Origin: Nautilus pompilius
Lineage: Eukaryota > Mollusca > Cephalopoda > Nautilida > Nautilidae
Assembly: GCA_018389105.1 (NCBI GenBank)
Contig: JACATO010000922.1
Coordinates: 124,001 to 188,000, forward strand
Direction of reading: 5' to 3'
DNA length: 64,000 nt
The notes below the pieces were generated by a model. The model did no database searches. It saw nothing but the letters and a program-made list of their open reading frames with translations, and had not been told where the DNA came from. Made by a program: the position numbers and the translations under genes. Of the stretch, positions 1 to 11,967 are shown in pieces. Positions within the stretch are counted from its first letter, which is position 1. Every line of letters begins with the position of its first letter.

Positions 1-350
1 AATAAATATTATTTATTTTCTGACAATAAAGTATACTTGCATATCAAGTCTTCATATATTTATTTAATATTTTTTTTACTAAGTAAATTAAACAAACCTC
101 TTAGAAACCTTTGGAGAAGTGCTGGTTTTGTTAATCATAGTTCTGAAATGCAAGACGACAATTATTCAACCAACTAAAAATATCAAACTTCTTTAATAAA
201 GTTTTAATATTTCCTTAAAAATAATGAAGATCAATAAAAATACTAAATATTAATATCTAATCACATGATGAAATTTGTAGATGGTAAAAAATTACATGTA
301 AGAATGGTGAAAATAGTAAGAGTTTACAATCTGGTTTAAATTGTCCAGGA
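1..350. other. AT-rich flank, no gene seen
   Basis: No coding exon, RNA gene or repeat was recognised here. The last eight bases (343-350, GTCCAGGA) look like the left target-site duplication of the hAT element that follows. Confidence 0.5.
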
Positions 351-3243
351 CAGTGCTTCTTAAACTGGTGAATGAAACATGAAGGGTGTTATGCAATCCA
401 CAGCTCAGACCAGACAGGGTCTGATAGCTGGGCCCAGCTGATGAGTCACCAGTCTGGACAGACTACTGACACCAGTGATGTAATCCTGTCTGGCCCATAA
501 GGCTAAAAATGCCCAGCACTTGGGACCCTATTTTGTCTGCCTGCAAACCTGTCCCCACAAAGGGTGAATGACTTAATTTACTCAGATATTTATATTTTTT
601 CTATACTAAAAAAAAAGTTATTTGCTATGTATATTTGAATGTCTATAGGCTAAACAAGCATTGGTGTAGCTGCTTTAAAAGTTACCACAGTTCCTGTGAT
701 AGTCAGTTCAATTATACAAAATAATTTTTAAAAAAATTATTTGCTAAGTTTATTTGTTTAGATGATGATAATCGGAATTATCAATTGCTTTAAAAGTTAC
801 CAAGTCTTTGCTGAAGTACCTAAAGAAACCAGTTCTGGGGGAAGAGTTTGCAGAAGGAAGTAGTTCATTTCTGAAAGAAAGCGAAATGAACAAGACTCAA
901 GAAGAGGTGTTAAGGAGACAAGTCACTTGTGAAGGGTGACAAGGAAACTGAGGATAACGAGCTTAAAAATGCAGCTACATATGTTACAGATGATGACTCT
1001 GTTAATGATACAGGCCAGGAAAAACTTCTCAAGAGGACCAAAGTACCCTCTCCACAAAACTCAAGAAAAGAAATCAAGTATAGCTTTTTCCTTCCCAAAG
1101 ATGAACTAACAAGCCCTACTACCAGAGCTCAGTGCATGTTTTGCAGTGTAAAATATAGCAACTAGTGCCTGGCTCCTTCAAAATTACTCATTTAAGAACA
1201 AAGCATAGCAATCATCAAAACAAGTCCATACAGTTTTTCAAAAATACTTGTATTTGTGGAAGCAGCAAAATTTCTTCCAGTCAATGGTAAAGGAAGACAC
1301 TGTGACTAAAAAACTTCTTCTTGCTCCTCTACAGATAGCACATGAGATCATGAAAGAAAAAAAGCCATACACAGAGGCTGAGAGAGTTGTCAAACCATGT
1401 TTGAAAATCATTGCCAATCTACTACATGGTGGAAAGCAAGCAGTGGACAAAGTAGTGCAAATTCCTTTGTCCAATGACACAATGAAACTTCGATCTACTA
1501 TGATTGCTGAAGATTTGAAGCATCAGCTGATGGTAAAATTGTTGGAAGCACAATTTTTCGCTCTGCAGTTTGATGAAACCGCAGACATTAAGAACGATGC
1601 ACAACTCATTGTGTTTGTCATTTCCTGGATCAAAGCTTGGGAAAAATTGTCGAGCATTATCTCTTTTGTTTGCCAGTCTACAGGTGAATTTATTTTCTCC
1701 AAGCTTGACGAATTCATGGAAAATGAAAATTTACCTTGGAGCAAATGTGTTGCTGTGACTACAGATGGTGCTGCAGCCATGGTTGGGAAGCATAAAGGAA
1801 CCACCACTCGCATCAAATAAAAATCAAAGAAATGCACCATTTTTTTTTTTACACTATTGTTTACATCAGGAAGCACTGGCTGCCAAGAAACTAAACACTT
1901 GTTGCAAGATATGATGAAAATTGTCAATGCTATTCGCCCATAAGCACAAAAATGTTGGCTGTTTTCAGAGCTACATGTCAGCAGATCACATGATTCTCCT
2001 CCTGCATTCTGAGGTTCGATGGTTGCCACATGGAAGAGTCCTTGAAAGAGTACTGTCCTTGAAAAATTAACTGTCTGTACTTTTTACTGAGCTAGGTGAC
2101 ATGAAAGCAATGCATTTCAATGATGATTTTTGGCTGGCCAAATTGTGCTACATGACTTCCTTTTTTGAACATTTGAATCGGCTGAACTTGTTACTTCAAG
2201 GTATGTAAAGGTGACATCTTCGAGGTCCTTGGGAAAATAGAAGCCATGAAAATGAAGATCACCATGTGGCATAGTAACATTCGTAAAGGCAATTTTTCCA
2301 ATTTCCCACATTTGAAATGCTTCCTCAAAGATTGTGAGTGGGGAGAAAAACAACCTATCTGGAGAAAACACTGAAGGACATCATTTCTAACCATCTGCAG
2401 TTGCTGTCTAGAAATTTTGAAACATATTTTCCTCAGAAGCTTCTGCAGGACTTGGAAAATCAGATGTGGATAGTTAATCCTTTTCTCACCAGCCATATCA
2501 AGCGAGCAGATGTTGGGGAAATGTCAGAAATGTTGATGGAGCTTCATTATGACTTCACTCAAAAAAGTCATCTTTTGAGATGTACTCCTACTATGGAGAG
2601 TATTGGGCTGGATTACTTGCTTTTCCTGAATACAAATCAATTGCCTTGAAGGCCTTCTTTCAACCACTAGTAATGATGACAACAACTTTCCTGTCTGAAC
2701 AAGGATTTTTTACCTTGGTAGAACTGAAAACCAAAAAACGAAATTCACTTCAGTATGTTGATTCGGTAACGCGGGTTGCTTTGGAGAAGGAAATTGAACC
2801 TCGGTTTGAGAAGCTTGTCACAGGAGCACAGGAAATTTCTAGTCGCTGATGATAAAAAACATACATGTAAGTGTAGAAGTATACTGCTTGTCATTTTTTG
2901 TGGTAAACATACACAATAAGAAAACATTGTTCCTAAGAATCTACTTCTAAGTTCTAAGACTGTTGTTTACTAACTTAAATTTATGTAAACTAGAAAAATT
3001 CTAATAAATTTTCTGCGTTAATTTCTTTTGTCACTCCTAGTTTTCTTTACATATTTTTAGGATGTTCAAAAACATGAATAAAATAAACACTTAAGAAATG
3101 AGTTAATTTATGTTTTTTTTGCTCATGTGACAAAATGAATTATATATAAAATTATACACAAGGGAGAGTAAGACAAAAATTACCAAAAACATAAGGAAAT
3201 TTAGTCGAGGGTGAATGACAATGAAATAGTTTAAGAAGCACTG
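351..3243 (+). mobile_element. Degenerate hAT DNA transposon, ZBED/Buster-like
   Basis: The element begins CAGTGCTTCTTAAACT and its right end read in reverse begins with the same 16 bases, which is a classical hAT terminal inverted repeat. The flanks GTCCAGGA (343-350) and GTCTAGGT (3244-3251) match at 6 of 8 positions, as expected for an aged 8-bp target duplication. The interior carries a broken plus-strand transposase resembling the domesticated ZBED5/SCAND3 group. Stops and frameshifts make it inactive. Subfamily assignment is from remembered motifs, not from a search. Confidence 0.85.
929..2849 (+). pseudogene. Broken hAT (ZBED-like) transposase
   Basis: Open pieces lie at 929-1165, 1248-1820, 2338-2649 and 2580-2849 in different frames. 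The first ends in a BED-finger-like start (C-x2-C around residues 69-72, with the matching K-H part after a stop). The 1248-1820 piece has the hAT core: a DETADI segment followed about 60 residues later by TDGAAAMVGK, typical of ZBED5-type transposases. The last piece resembles the C-terminal dimerisation region. Several stops and at least three frame changes separate the pieces, so no full protein can be made. I infer an old transposon rather than a domesticated gene. Confidence 0.8.
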
Positions 3244-3251
3244 GTCTAGGT

Positions 3252-4985
3252 GTTTGATTTAATAAAAGGCAAATAAAGTGTAGTAAGCACAAACGTGTAA
3301 GGTTCAGTAAAGTAAAAATAAACTACTAAACTACCTGTATGAACTTTTTGGTGTTACCAATATAATAATAATAATAATAATCCTTTTGTAATTGAAGACG
3401 ACCATTCACAAATTACATGTGAACACCTGGATATTGTGAGTTCGTTAAGAGCATAGGTAGGTAGCTGCTAAATGCACATTTAGGAAATTTAACCCAGTGT
3501 CAAAGAACAGGAGAGAAAGGCAACTTACTATCCACACCTACAAAATCCTACCATAAATCTTTCATTTATAGTTGTGGGAAAACATTAAAGTGCCTGGAGG
3601 TTAAAGCAGTATGCCAAAGACTGGGATTTAAAATTGGACCCTCAACCATGGCAGTCCAATAGTCTGCCACTGGGCCATTGCTTGTCCTAGATGCTACCCT
3701 TAAAAAGATGGCAGCAATAAATGAAAGAAATAAGGCTTTTCTGAAATATAAGCCCAGCTCCCTTCTTTACAACTTCAAAAAAAATTTTTTTTTTGAAATT
3801 ACAGTAGACTGTCTAGGCAAAAGAAACAGAGATGTAAACAGCCAAATTCTACATATCCATCAACTATCATGAAATAAAGCTAATTGGTAAATGAAGTATC
3901 CAATTATAATCCTCAGTAAAGAGAATTATGTTCATACAAAACAAATTTAAAATGTAAATTTAAAAAATAAATAGTGACTGATTTAAATAAATGAACAGAT
4001 GTGGTATCTCATATAAGGTGAGGTTTATATTTTGTAAGGTTTCACAAATGCACATCAAACTAAACTACACCTCCAGTACTACATAAAGGGCAAGCCAATT
4101 AAAATAAATATCTTCACATGAATTTATATACAAACCATATAAACATAAACCGTGGGAGATTAACAGGAGTTGGCACAAGAAATCTTTGGTTTCAATGTTA
4201 GAGTATAAACTCTCTTCGAAAATACCCTTTCAGGAGATTACTGTAAGTGGAGCTACTTTGAACGCTTTCTGGGAAAAGGAATCATCTTAATAGCTCCTAA
4301 TATACATTTTAAAAACAAAATTTTTTTTTTCTAGTGAATCATTTATCAGTATTAATGATTTTCTTTCATTTTAAAAATGATATATTGCTGCACTAGTCCT
4401 TCAGCAAATTTCTAAATGCCAAATCTAAAAACAGGTGTTATTCTTTTTTAAGCAGCATGAACTTCTTTGTTGGTTGAGCGTATGTGCAAAGAGGTTAGTT
4501 CTGGCAACCAGAGAAGACCATATACAGTTGAGAAGCCATGCACAACTAAGACTTCTCCAACAGCTCTTCTTTGAACAGTGCATAGAAACACCGGAGTGGG
4601 GATTCCCATTTTATCTCTTTGATTTGTGAGATGATTGTTTGCGGGTATCTGACCAAAGCTTGTCGCGCTGTACCTCAATTCAAAAAATAATTCGCCGGCT
4701 GACAAGTGGGGCATACGGCCTTCTGAAGAGAAATAAGGGGTTTTCTGTTCTGCAGATGGGGCTCAGAATATGTTTTTTTTTTTAATCTAGCGCGAGTTGG
4801 GAGAACGACAAAGAAGCCTTTTGTGCATCTGAAAGCAGCTCCAGTCAAAGTAGGCCCCAATGAAGATGCATTTATGAACAACACTGAAATGACTCAAGCG
4901 TTCAAAGTATCACTCACTCATGGAGTAAACTTCAAAACCACCGCCTCTCATTAAGTAGCACCTCTAATTTCAATAATGCATTCTG

Positions 4986-5022
<37 letters not shown>

Positions 5023-5569
5023 ACACACACACATGTATAGTCCATATCGTGGTATAAAAAACTGACACAACCTAGTCAACCAGTTCTATACATCGAGGAG
5101 GAAACAAACAAAGTTCCAGATTATTTCAGGTAGAGTAAGTCAAGTTACTCTGAGAGCGCCTTTTTCTCTTCTTTAACCATTTCACAACAGAACGTGGCTC
5201 ACAGTATGGAGTAGGGGTATGTTACAATAGGTTTCGACAGCTGTTGTTGTGTGTGACAGGAGTAACAGCTTGGGGCACCTGTCAGTCAACAAGCACCCAT
5301 CACTTACCTAAAAAAAAAAAAAAAAAAAAAAAAAAAGGGAAGGGGGGTGGGTTTCTTACCACATACTTCCATCTAGGGGCCTCAAATACAGAGAGGTGGG
5401 AGTAAAAATTGTATTACTTAAAAGAAGGTGTAGTACTTTAGGCTAAAAGATCGGGTGAGACTTCCTCGGTCCAACAGGGTTCGGGTTAAATAACCTGTCT
5501 AAGGCTTCTGTTCTAAGGGGAACCACCACCGGTACCGCAGTGGTGAGGGTTTACCAGCCGTGGCCGCTG
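3252..5569. other. Intergenic, downstream of SLC35A4
   Basis: No gene is seen. It holds an (AAT)n run near 3361-3380, a minus-strand SINE piece near 3560-3690, a (TA)n run near 4989-5018 followed by (CA)n, and a 28-base A run near 5310-5337. A minus-strand ATTAAA at 4781-4786 is a weak candidate poly(A) signal for SLC35A4. Short ORFs at 4435-4884 occur on both strands and resemble nothing I know. Confidence 0.5.
3560..3690 (-). repeat. tRNA-derived SINE fragment
   Basis: Read on the minus strand, the stretch has a tRNA-like head: GGCCCAGTGGCAGACTATTG, then GGTCCAATTTTAAATCCC in the position of a B box. The same layout (CAGTGG, TGGACTGCC, then a B-box-like AATCC) recurs at about 18.5, 40.4, 52.3 and 60.5 kb in this window. 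The body and tail are not clear in this copy. Confidence 0.55.
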
Positions 5570-6583
5570 CTAATGGCTGGAGTTCTTCGGCTGGGCCCAG
5601 CCTGAGTGGTAGAGCGCCAACGCCAGCAAGACCAGGACGAAGGCGAATCCGAAGTAGAAGTTCAACTTGAGGTGGAAAATAAACACGGAGAGGAAGGTGG
5701 TGACCAACATGGCGCAGGAAATCACGAAGAGCCTGGTGATGTTGCTGCCGTGTTTCAGCACGGCGGACATGATGAGTCCGTTGGCGGTCTGCGTGAGGAC
5801 GATGATCCAGGTGTAAGCCGAATATCCCTTGAACAGGTTGAAGGAGCCGGCGTTGGGGTAGTGCGCCGCTTGGAACACCCAGGTGCCGAAGTTGAGGCTG
5901 ATGCCGAAGGTGTAGAGGAGGATGTTCTGGAGGTGGAGCGACGCCTTGTAGTGCTGCTTCAGGATGTACTCGGTGTACACCCCAGCCAGCCCCGATATCA
6001 CGCAGTAGGTGCAGATCATCAGCAGCCCCCTCAGGGTGATGTGGATCTCGCCGGCTGCAGACTTCTCGCTCTTCGCCTCGAAGCCGCCGAAGCTGTCGAA
6101 CACCCCTCCCAGGCTGAGCAGGCCGAGGGACAGCCACTGGAGCGTGGAGACGGGGCGCTTGATGATCACCCGGTAGAGCAGGGCGGTGGTGGCGATCTTG
6201 AGGTTGCTGAGCACCTGGTAGGTGGTAGGGTCCATGTACAGCTGCATGTGCACGCCGAGGTTGTTGTTGATGTAGTAGCAGACGGCCGGGATGACGAAGG
6301 GAACGGCGAAGCGCAGGCTGGGCAGGTAGAGTCCCGACCGGTACGACTGCAGGGCGAACATCCCGAGGGAGACGGCGATCTTGAGGATCTCCACGACGAG
6401 GACCATGGACGAGGAGCTGAACGGGATCGTGCCGTCGACCTCGCAGAGGTGGACGAGGATGGTGTACGAGCCGTAGATGAGCACCCCCGACAGAAGCATG
6501 AGCCGCCACAGGCAGGGGCTGAAGTTGGTCCCGGGGGACGGGTCTGGCACCGAAACGCTGGTGTCTTCTCTCGAGCGCACCAT
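5570..6583 (-). CDS. SLC35A4: Probable nucleotide-sugar transporter SLC35A4
   Basis: This intact 337-residue ORF is a member of the SLC35A (Pfam nucleotide-sugar transporter) family, a Golgi membrane exchanger with about ten membrane helices. SLC35A4 has been reported to carry CDP-ribitol in mammals. Family signatures are NNNLGVHMQLYMDP (106-119), TYQVLSNLKI followed by ALLY (121-137), SGLAGVYTEYILK (197-209), LQNILLYTFG (219-228) and SAVLKHGSNITRLF (273-286). Hydrophobic segments run through the protein from residue 26 on. The start ATG has A at -3 and G at +4. Like its mammalian counterpart the coding region is one exon, and the length is usual. It is much more GC-rich than its surroundings. 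Confidence in the A4 subfamily is high; the substrate is inferred. Confidence 0.93.
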   Translation of the reverse strand: MVRSREDTSVSVPDPSPGTNFSPCLWRLMLLSGVLIYGSYTILVHLCEVDGTIPFSSSSMVLVVEILKIAVSLGMFALQSYRSGLYLPSLRFAVPFVIPAVCYYINNNLGVHMQLYMDPTTYQVLSNLKIATTALLYRVIIKRPVSTLQWLSLGLLSLGGVFDSFGGFEAKSEKSAAGEIHITLRGLLMICTYCVISGLAGVYTEYILKQHYKASLHLQNILLYTFGISLNFGTWVFQAAHYPNAGSFNLFKGYSAYTWIIVLTQTANGLIMSAVLKHGSNITRLFVISCAMLVTTFLSVFIFHLKLNFYFGFAFVLVLLALALYHSGWAQPKNSSH

Positions 6584-6830
6584 ATTCTCCCGACAGGAAA
6601 CCGTGGGAGGGGAGGGGAGGGGGGGACGGCGAGCGGCCGAACTAGGCTCTCTCTCTCTCTCTCGCCCTCTGACTAATCCGGCGAGGAGGCTTCTGCAGCC
6701 CCTTCCTCATTCACCTCGCCCCCCGCGCGCGCGTTCAATCACCAAGGCGGCGAGGAAAAATGGCGGGCGGGCGGGTCGCACGCCGAGCTCCACACTTTCC
6801 CACCAACTGTAAGGAAAAGGGACGAAAAAC
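6584..6830 (-). promoter_or_regulatory. GC-rich leader/promoter-proximal region of SLC35A4
   Basis: Upstream of the start codon lie G/C runs, a (CT)n tract near 6651-6662, CpG-rich CGCGCGCG near 6727 and GGCGGGCGGGCGGG near 6763. This fits a CpG-type promoter or 5' UTR. A polypyrimidine tract plus CAG at about 6807 could be a 3' splice site, so the first exon may lie further upstream. No TATA box is evident. Confidence 0.45.
6642..6710 (-). CDS. Upstream ORF in the SLC35A4 leader, 22 codons
   Basis: An ATG at 6710 opens a 22-codon frame that stops at 6642, 58 bases before the SLC35A4 start. The peptide is basic and ends in an Arg-Glu repeat coded by a (CT)n run. Its start context is weak (T at -3, A at +4), whereas the main ATG has a strong context. 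Human SLC35A4 also has an upstream ORF, but that one codes for a conserved membrane microprotein of about 103 residues, which this short peptide does not resemble. It may only tune translation. Confidence 0.35.
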   Translation of the reverse strand: MRKGLQKPPRRISQRARERERA

Positions 6831-7651
6831 ACCATCGTCGTCATTCTAAAGTGTTTATTTTTAATGGGAGAAAAAACCCCTCCGTCACTCACGTATCAAA
6901 GGCAGTCATTTTTAATCGCCATCGTTGGGATAACACTAATTTTGTATGGCCGCCTGTGAATGAATGCCCTTTGTTCAGGGGAGGTAACTGCTGTGATTTA
7001 CTCTCTGTCGGATTTCAATTATTAAAAAACAACAACAACAACAACACTGTCTAACCTTTCACTCAAAGATGATGTGATTTTTCTGTATTAAAAGCACACA
7101 CACAAAAAAAAAACAACAACAACTATACTTTATATGCTCACAATACTATTAATCTGAAAATACCGCCTCGATGTTGGATATTTTAAAGACCAAACACGAA
7201 ATTACATAACGCAATTAAAGATAGGAAGGGTTCAAATGAAACCAGGTCGAAGGCAAGCATTAAGGTTGTCAGGCAGACTGAGATTTTTTGACTGATGAAG
7301 TGTGATCCATAACCAGGAAGTTCTGTGCCAGGTGCAGAGGTAGTGGTTTTTATTGGGCCCCCCCCACCCCCCAGTGGTGAGTACCTTTTCTGGGGTCTCT
7401 TAAAATACTTGAACTGCCAGTGTTTGATAATTTAATTCCATTTGTTATGCTTGCAGTGACATAAAGCTGTAAGCCTAACTCACAAACAGGGTGGTAAAAA
7501 TCAGGCTCAAAATAAATGAAATATTTTGTATTTAAATAAAAAAAAAAACAATTCATGGGAAAATGAATTTAAAGAGTGGATTGCACAGACTACCTCTCCC
7601 ATGATTGGAGATGTGTAAAACTACCAGAGGTTAAATGGGAATATAATAACC

Positions 7652-7918
7652 TATCTGATGATCCCATGAATATTCTGAAGTGCTCATACTTCGTCATCCA
7701 ATAACTTAACATAAGTGTAAATTCTCTCATACTGCCATAGATATTCCAACCAAAGTTCACACGTTAAATAACCTTTAGGAATAAATGGATTCCCATTGGT
7801 ACATTAGAATATTCATGTGTTCACAGCACAATCAGAGACCATACAGGCATGTTAAGTTTGATACATGACTAAATGGGATCTCAATGACATGTCAAAATAT
7901 TCAAGGGATCATCAGATA
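7652..7918. repeat. Foldback (inverted repeat) element
   Basis: The left arm TATCTGATGATCCCATGAAT (continuing ATTCTGA) at 7652-7678 is repeated in inverted orientation at 7892-7918 with two mismatches. About 210 bases lie between. It has no coding capacity and resembles a small MITE or its core. Confidence 0.6.
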
Positions 7919-9645
7919 ACCAACCTATGGCACTTGGGACTAAACCAGACTCCATGACTCCAGATCCAGATCAGAAATTTGCTGGATTATATTTAAGCAC
8001 TATATTTTAAAATATACATATATAAAATATAAGTAGATTTTACTTTGAAGTTTGGAATTGAAGAGAGCAGATGCTGGTATGCACATATTCACACACATCT
8101 CACTTCTGCACCATCAATCTGCTGATCTGTTTCGCTAGTATTAACTCCACACTGGCAGCTGGTCAGTCATGATGCAGCCCCACTCTGTTGGTAATGACTG
8201 GTGGGGCCTATGCAGCCAGTGATGTGATGGGTGATAGATATAGTTGCCCTCACAGATGCAGGGACAGTCAGTCAGGGTTAGCAAGAGTACTAAGGTAGCT
8301 CTAGTGGAATGCTCATCTAAGGGAGTAGTTTGGCAGGGGTTTTACAGCATCATTTTGAGGGATTTCAGTAACTAGTTCACAAATTCTTAAGTAATTTTCG
8401 TGCCCTTCTAAAAGACTGTGCTTGGGAAAAGATTAATCAAAATGCCCACCCCTTCTATGCTGATGTTCACAAGTGATGGCCATGGATCTGATCATGTGAC
8501 ATACATGATGGGAAAGAAAATAGGCTACTTTTAAATCATGACACAAACAGCCTTTAAACTGCTTGCCTTGCATTTTAGAGTCCTGTCTCTGTCAGTGCGT
8601 GTGTGTATGTGTGTGTCAAATTAGATATAGAAAAAAAATAAGCTCAACTAGTAGTAAATTGTACACATTTATTGTAAGAAATTAACTAACTGGAGTACTT
8701 CTGTACATAGTAATACTTATTGGAAATAATAAGATAGTTTATTTAGTGATAAAAACAAGACCAATTCACAAGAACAGTTCAGCAATCAGTAAGTGAAACA
8801 TGGCAGCTCCAATCAGAGGGGCAAAACAGTACGAGTCGCTTTAAGCCACAAAATTCATAGCTTACTAAAAAATAATCAAAGTTGCATTTGCTATCAATCT
8901 TCAAGAAGAAATTTCATTGTTTTTTCAGGAATGGGATGTACCACTTATTAAGTAGATCCGTAATCTTTAAAAACAAACTTGAAAATTCAGAGGGTGGGTG
9001 TTCAGTTTCATCGTGTTTTGTTGTTTTTTATTATCTGAAACCTGATATTAAAATAAAAACAACCAAATTTTAAACAAGCAAGCCTGTTTCTTAGGAAAGA
9101 AAATGTTACAAGTTACATTTAAGGGCACCCACAGGGGGTCATATGAGGTGGGGCTATACTAACTGTTGTTTAGGAGCTTTGAACTAATACCAAACCTACG
9201 TAATGAGGATAAAGAGGAAGAGATGAACTCTAGCTGTAGAAAAAAACCAAATCCATTTTTGGATATTAAGAAGAGAAAGAGAAGAAAAGAAAACATTACT
9301 TTAAGAGGACAAGGAAAGACTTACCTTTTCTTAGTGTTTCACAATTAGTTGACAACAATCAATGCACTAAAATAATTTTTAAAAAATTTAAAACAATGTT
9401 CCTGAGAAATATCTCTGGGTCAGCTGGAAAATAGATTTTGCCAATAAGGTATCTTACTGTACTTGGAACATAACCAGTATAGAACTGTAGTTTCCTGCTT
9501 GAGATAACAATTTAACTGAACACAGCAGTACATAGCTACTTTAAGTTGTCATTAGGTTTAACACTAGAAAACAACTGAGGACCACACCGAGAACAGAATC
9601 ATTACAGGCTGCCTGAGTTTTATTTACTGTCTTTTATAACATAGA

Positions 9646-9990
9646 CCAGTGGTTCCCAAACCAGCATCCTAGATGTGTCCATGGAGTGATGTGGGTGCTG
9701 CAAGAAAAATCTAGCATAACTAGTGTTGTCAGGGGGCAGTGATGTCAGTTTAGTGGAAAAACCCTAAAATCTGAAACTTCTGTGCTGCTCATTGTGGCTT
9801 TTTTTAAAAAATACAATGGCGATAATATTTTTTGTTTTGTTTTTATGTGAACCTAATCCTGCATACTGAGGTCAGATGGCTATCAAGAGAACAAGCGTTG
9901 CATTGTGTTTTGACTTGAAATTAAAAATTGTCATGTGTTTCTTTTTTTTTTTACTTTCAAAAATACGTGATAGTTTTGTGAATAACTGCA
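9646..9990 (+). mobile_element. Short hAT transposon relic
   Basis: It starts CAGTGGTTCCCAAACC, a hAT-type terminus. At 9860-9900 the plus strand reads LHTEVRWLS, a conserved hAT transposase motif (H-x-E-x-R-W-L-S) of the ZBED/SCAND3 group. The two parts sit about 200 bases apart, so the element has lost most of its interior. No right terminus was found. Confidence 0.55.
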
Positions 9991-11849
9991 TGATGAGACC
10001 TGCTGTGCTAAATGAGCTTACTTAGCAGGTATACTTTGGACATATATACAGGATAGCAGGCAGAGAAGAAACAGGAATATTTTATCTTCTCCAGGCAAAC
10101 ATAGTCTGAGAGAAAAGATGCAGCTCTGGAAGAAGGTAAGAGCAAAAGGAAGCGACGTAAACTGTTCCGAAATGCTGCAAAAAACAAACAAACAAACAGT
10201 GAAGGGGGCAGTGTAGCTGATTTGTGAGCACCTGACAACTGTAGAGAAGAAAATCTAGCATTACTTTCCAGATTTATCTGTTGACAGCTGACTAACTGGG
10301 AAATCCATTCAATAAAAGCTGCATGCAACAATAAGCAACTTAGTCTTAAAGAGGTAAAGCAGGATAAAGATATTTGTCTTGATCATATGTTGAAATTAAA
10401 GCACTCATAAACTACCACTGGATACAGATAAAAAGGGAATATCCAAACATAGTGAAAAGGGCATTTCGGATTCTCTTGCAATTTTCCACATCTAATTTGT
10501 GCAGGTTAGGATTTTCCACACTCATGAGCATTTAAAATAAGAAGAGAGAAAGATTATAGACCAGATGAAGAAAAAATGCAGGCATGTTTGTCCACCACCT
10601 GTTGCAGAATAATCATCTGTAAGTCCCATCAATCCCATGTGTCTCATCTCACTAAGTAAGACTAACGATAAAACCAATACAGCTTTCAGTGATTTTTTAT
10701 GTTGACCTGTTTTTTTTTTGTAACCAGTGATTTTGAAAATTATTGTTTATTTTTTAATACAATTATTTTCTCTAAGTTTTAATTTTTGAACAAATGTGGC
10801 AACAATAAAAAAATTTAGCAAATCAAGTTTCAGTCTTTAAATGAAATAAATCTGAATTGTTAACAGTTATATATACATTCTAAATCCTTCTTGTTGAAAG
10901 ATATTCTGTTTAATAGAGTGGTCCTTTAATATTGCAAGGGGAGTGCTGGGACAACAACAAATGGATTGATATCAGACCAAAATGTTTGACACACACTGAC
11001 ACAGACAGATTAATAACAGTATAAAATTGATAACAATCATGAAAATACAGGCACATATCCTCTATATTACAGGTAAACTGTTCTAGCTTAAAGTCTATCT
11101 CCCCATGCAGGTGCGAGATAGAGAAAAAAAAAATTAACAAGTACCTTGTTTTACTTAAAAGATGGAAAGATGTTGTTTAAAGATGATTCTGTTTTTGCAA
11201 AAAATATTTCCATGATTAAAGCAAGCTGTGAAAATATTTCTTTCCACGGTTAATAATGCTTGTATGTGCATTCTGTTTAAAATGTTTTTAAATATGGACG
11301 GAAGTTCAGAAAAAAATTTCCTTTGTAAACGAATTGTTCGTGTTTTGGATAAAATCTGGATTGTTTGTTACTTGTGTTACAAGAAAAATCTCCATAGTAA
11401 CTGTGCAGCTCCAGTCAACATTTTCTGTTAAAGTAATTTATGCATGAAAAAAGGGCATTTACATAGTTTTTTTTTTGCAGAGCATAATACTAAATAAGAA
11501 ATGCTATGTAGTTAATCAAAATATAAATTCTCAAGATTAAAAACAATTAAAACATTTGCTGTTGTTTCCAATCTACAGTTGCAGCAAAAAAAAGTTGTAC
11601 AGGAATTTCAGTTTGCATTAGAAGCAGGAATCCCTGTTTGGTGAAAGGAGATTTCAAATTCTTGTTAAACCTGAAATTTCCTCCTCATATTATTCCGAGT
11701 TTTTTTTGATGGGAGTTCGTCAATGGAAATTGAAAATCCCTCCTCAAAAAATCTGGTACATTATATTTCTGTTTATGAATTTCTAACAAACAGAACTCAA
11801 CATAACAGATGGAAACATTCAGGTTTGTTTGTCTTAACAACAGAAAACC

Positions 11850-11855
11850 TTTAAT
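11850..11855 (-). promoter_or_regulatory. Candidate CSPP1 poly(A) signal
   Basis: ATTAAA on the minus strand, about 315 bases after the CSPP1 stop, is followed by a GU-rich stretch (GGTTTTCTGTTGTT). It is the nearest plausible signal; an AATAAA near 10.75 kb is the alternative. Confidence 0.35.
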
Positions 11856-11967
11856 TAAGTAGCCACCTGTAGACAGTATGCTTAGGTGTTTTTTTAAAAT
11901 TGTTCCCAATGAAGACAACATTTAAACAACAACAAAGAAAAAAACTAGTTTTTGAAAAAAAAAAAAA

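Larger units (their letters stand above)
6831..11849. other. Intergenic region between SLC35A4 and the CSPP1 3' end
   Basis: No host exon is recognised. The stretch is AT-rich and contains an inverted-repeat foldback at 7652-7918, a hAT relic at 9646-9990, and a minus-strand AATAAA near 10745-10750 that could serve as a distal CSPP1 poly(A) signal. ORFs of 60-110 codons here lack recognisable motifs. Confidence 0.5.

Noticed and set aside
4435-4884. Overlapping ORFs downstream of SLC35A4
   Set aside because: Open on both strands with no motifs or splice-site support; treated as chance.
5499-6509. 336-codon minus-strand ORF in another frame
   Set aside because: It overlaps SLC35A4 in a shifted frame and is His/Arg/Pro-rich. 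The SLC35A4 frame has clear motifs.
5606-6676. 356-codon plus-strand ORF over SLC35A4
   Set aside because: It is the antisense shadow of a GC-rich coding region, has a Glu/Val/Asp/His-rich low-complexity make-up and no family motif.
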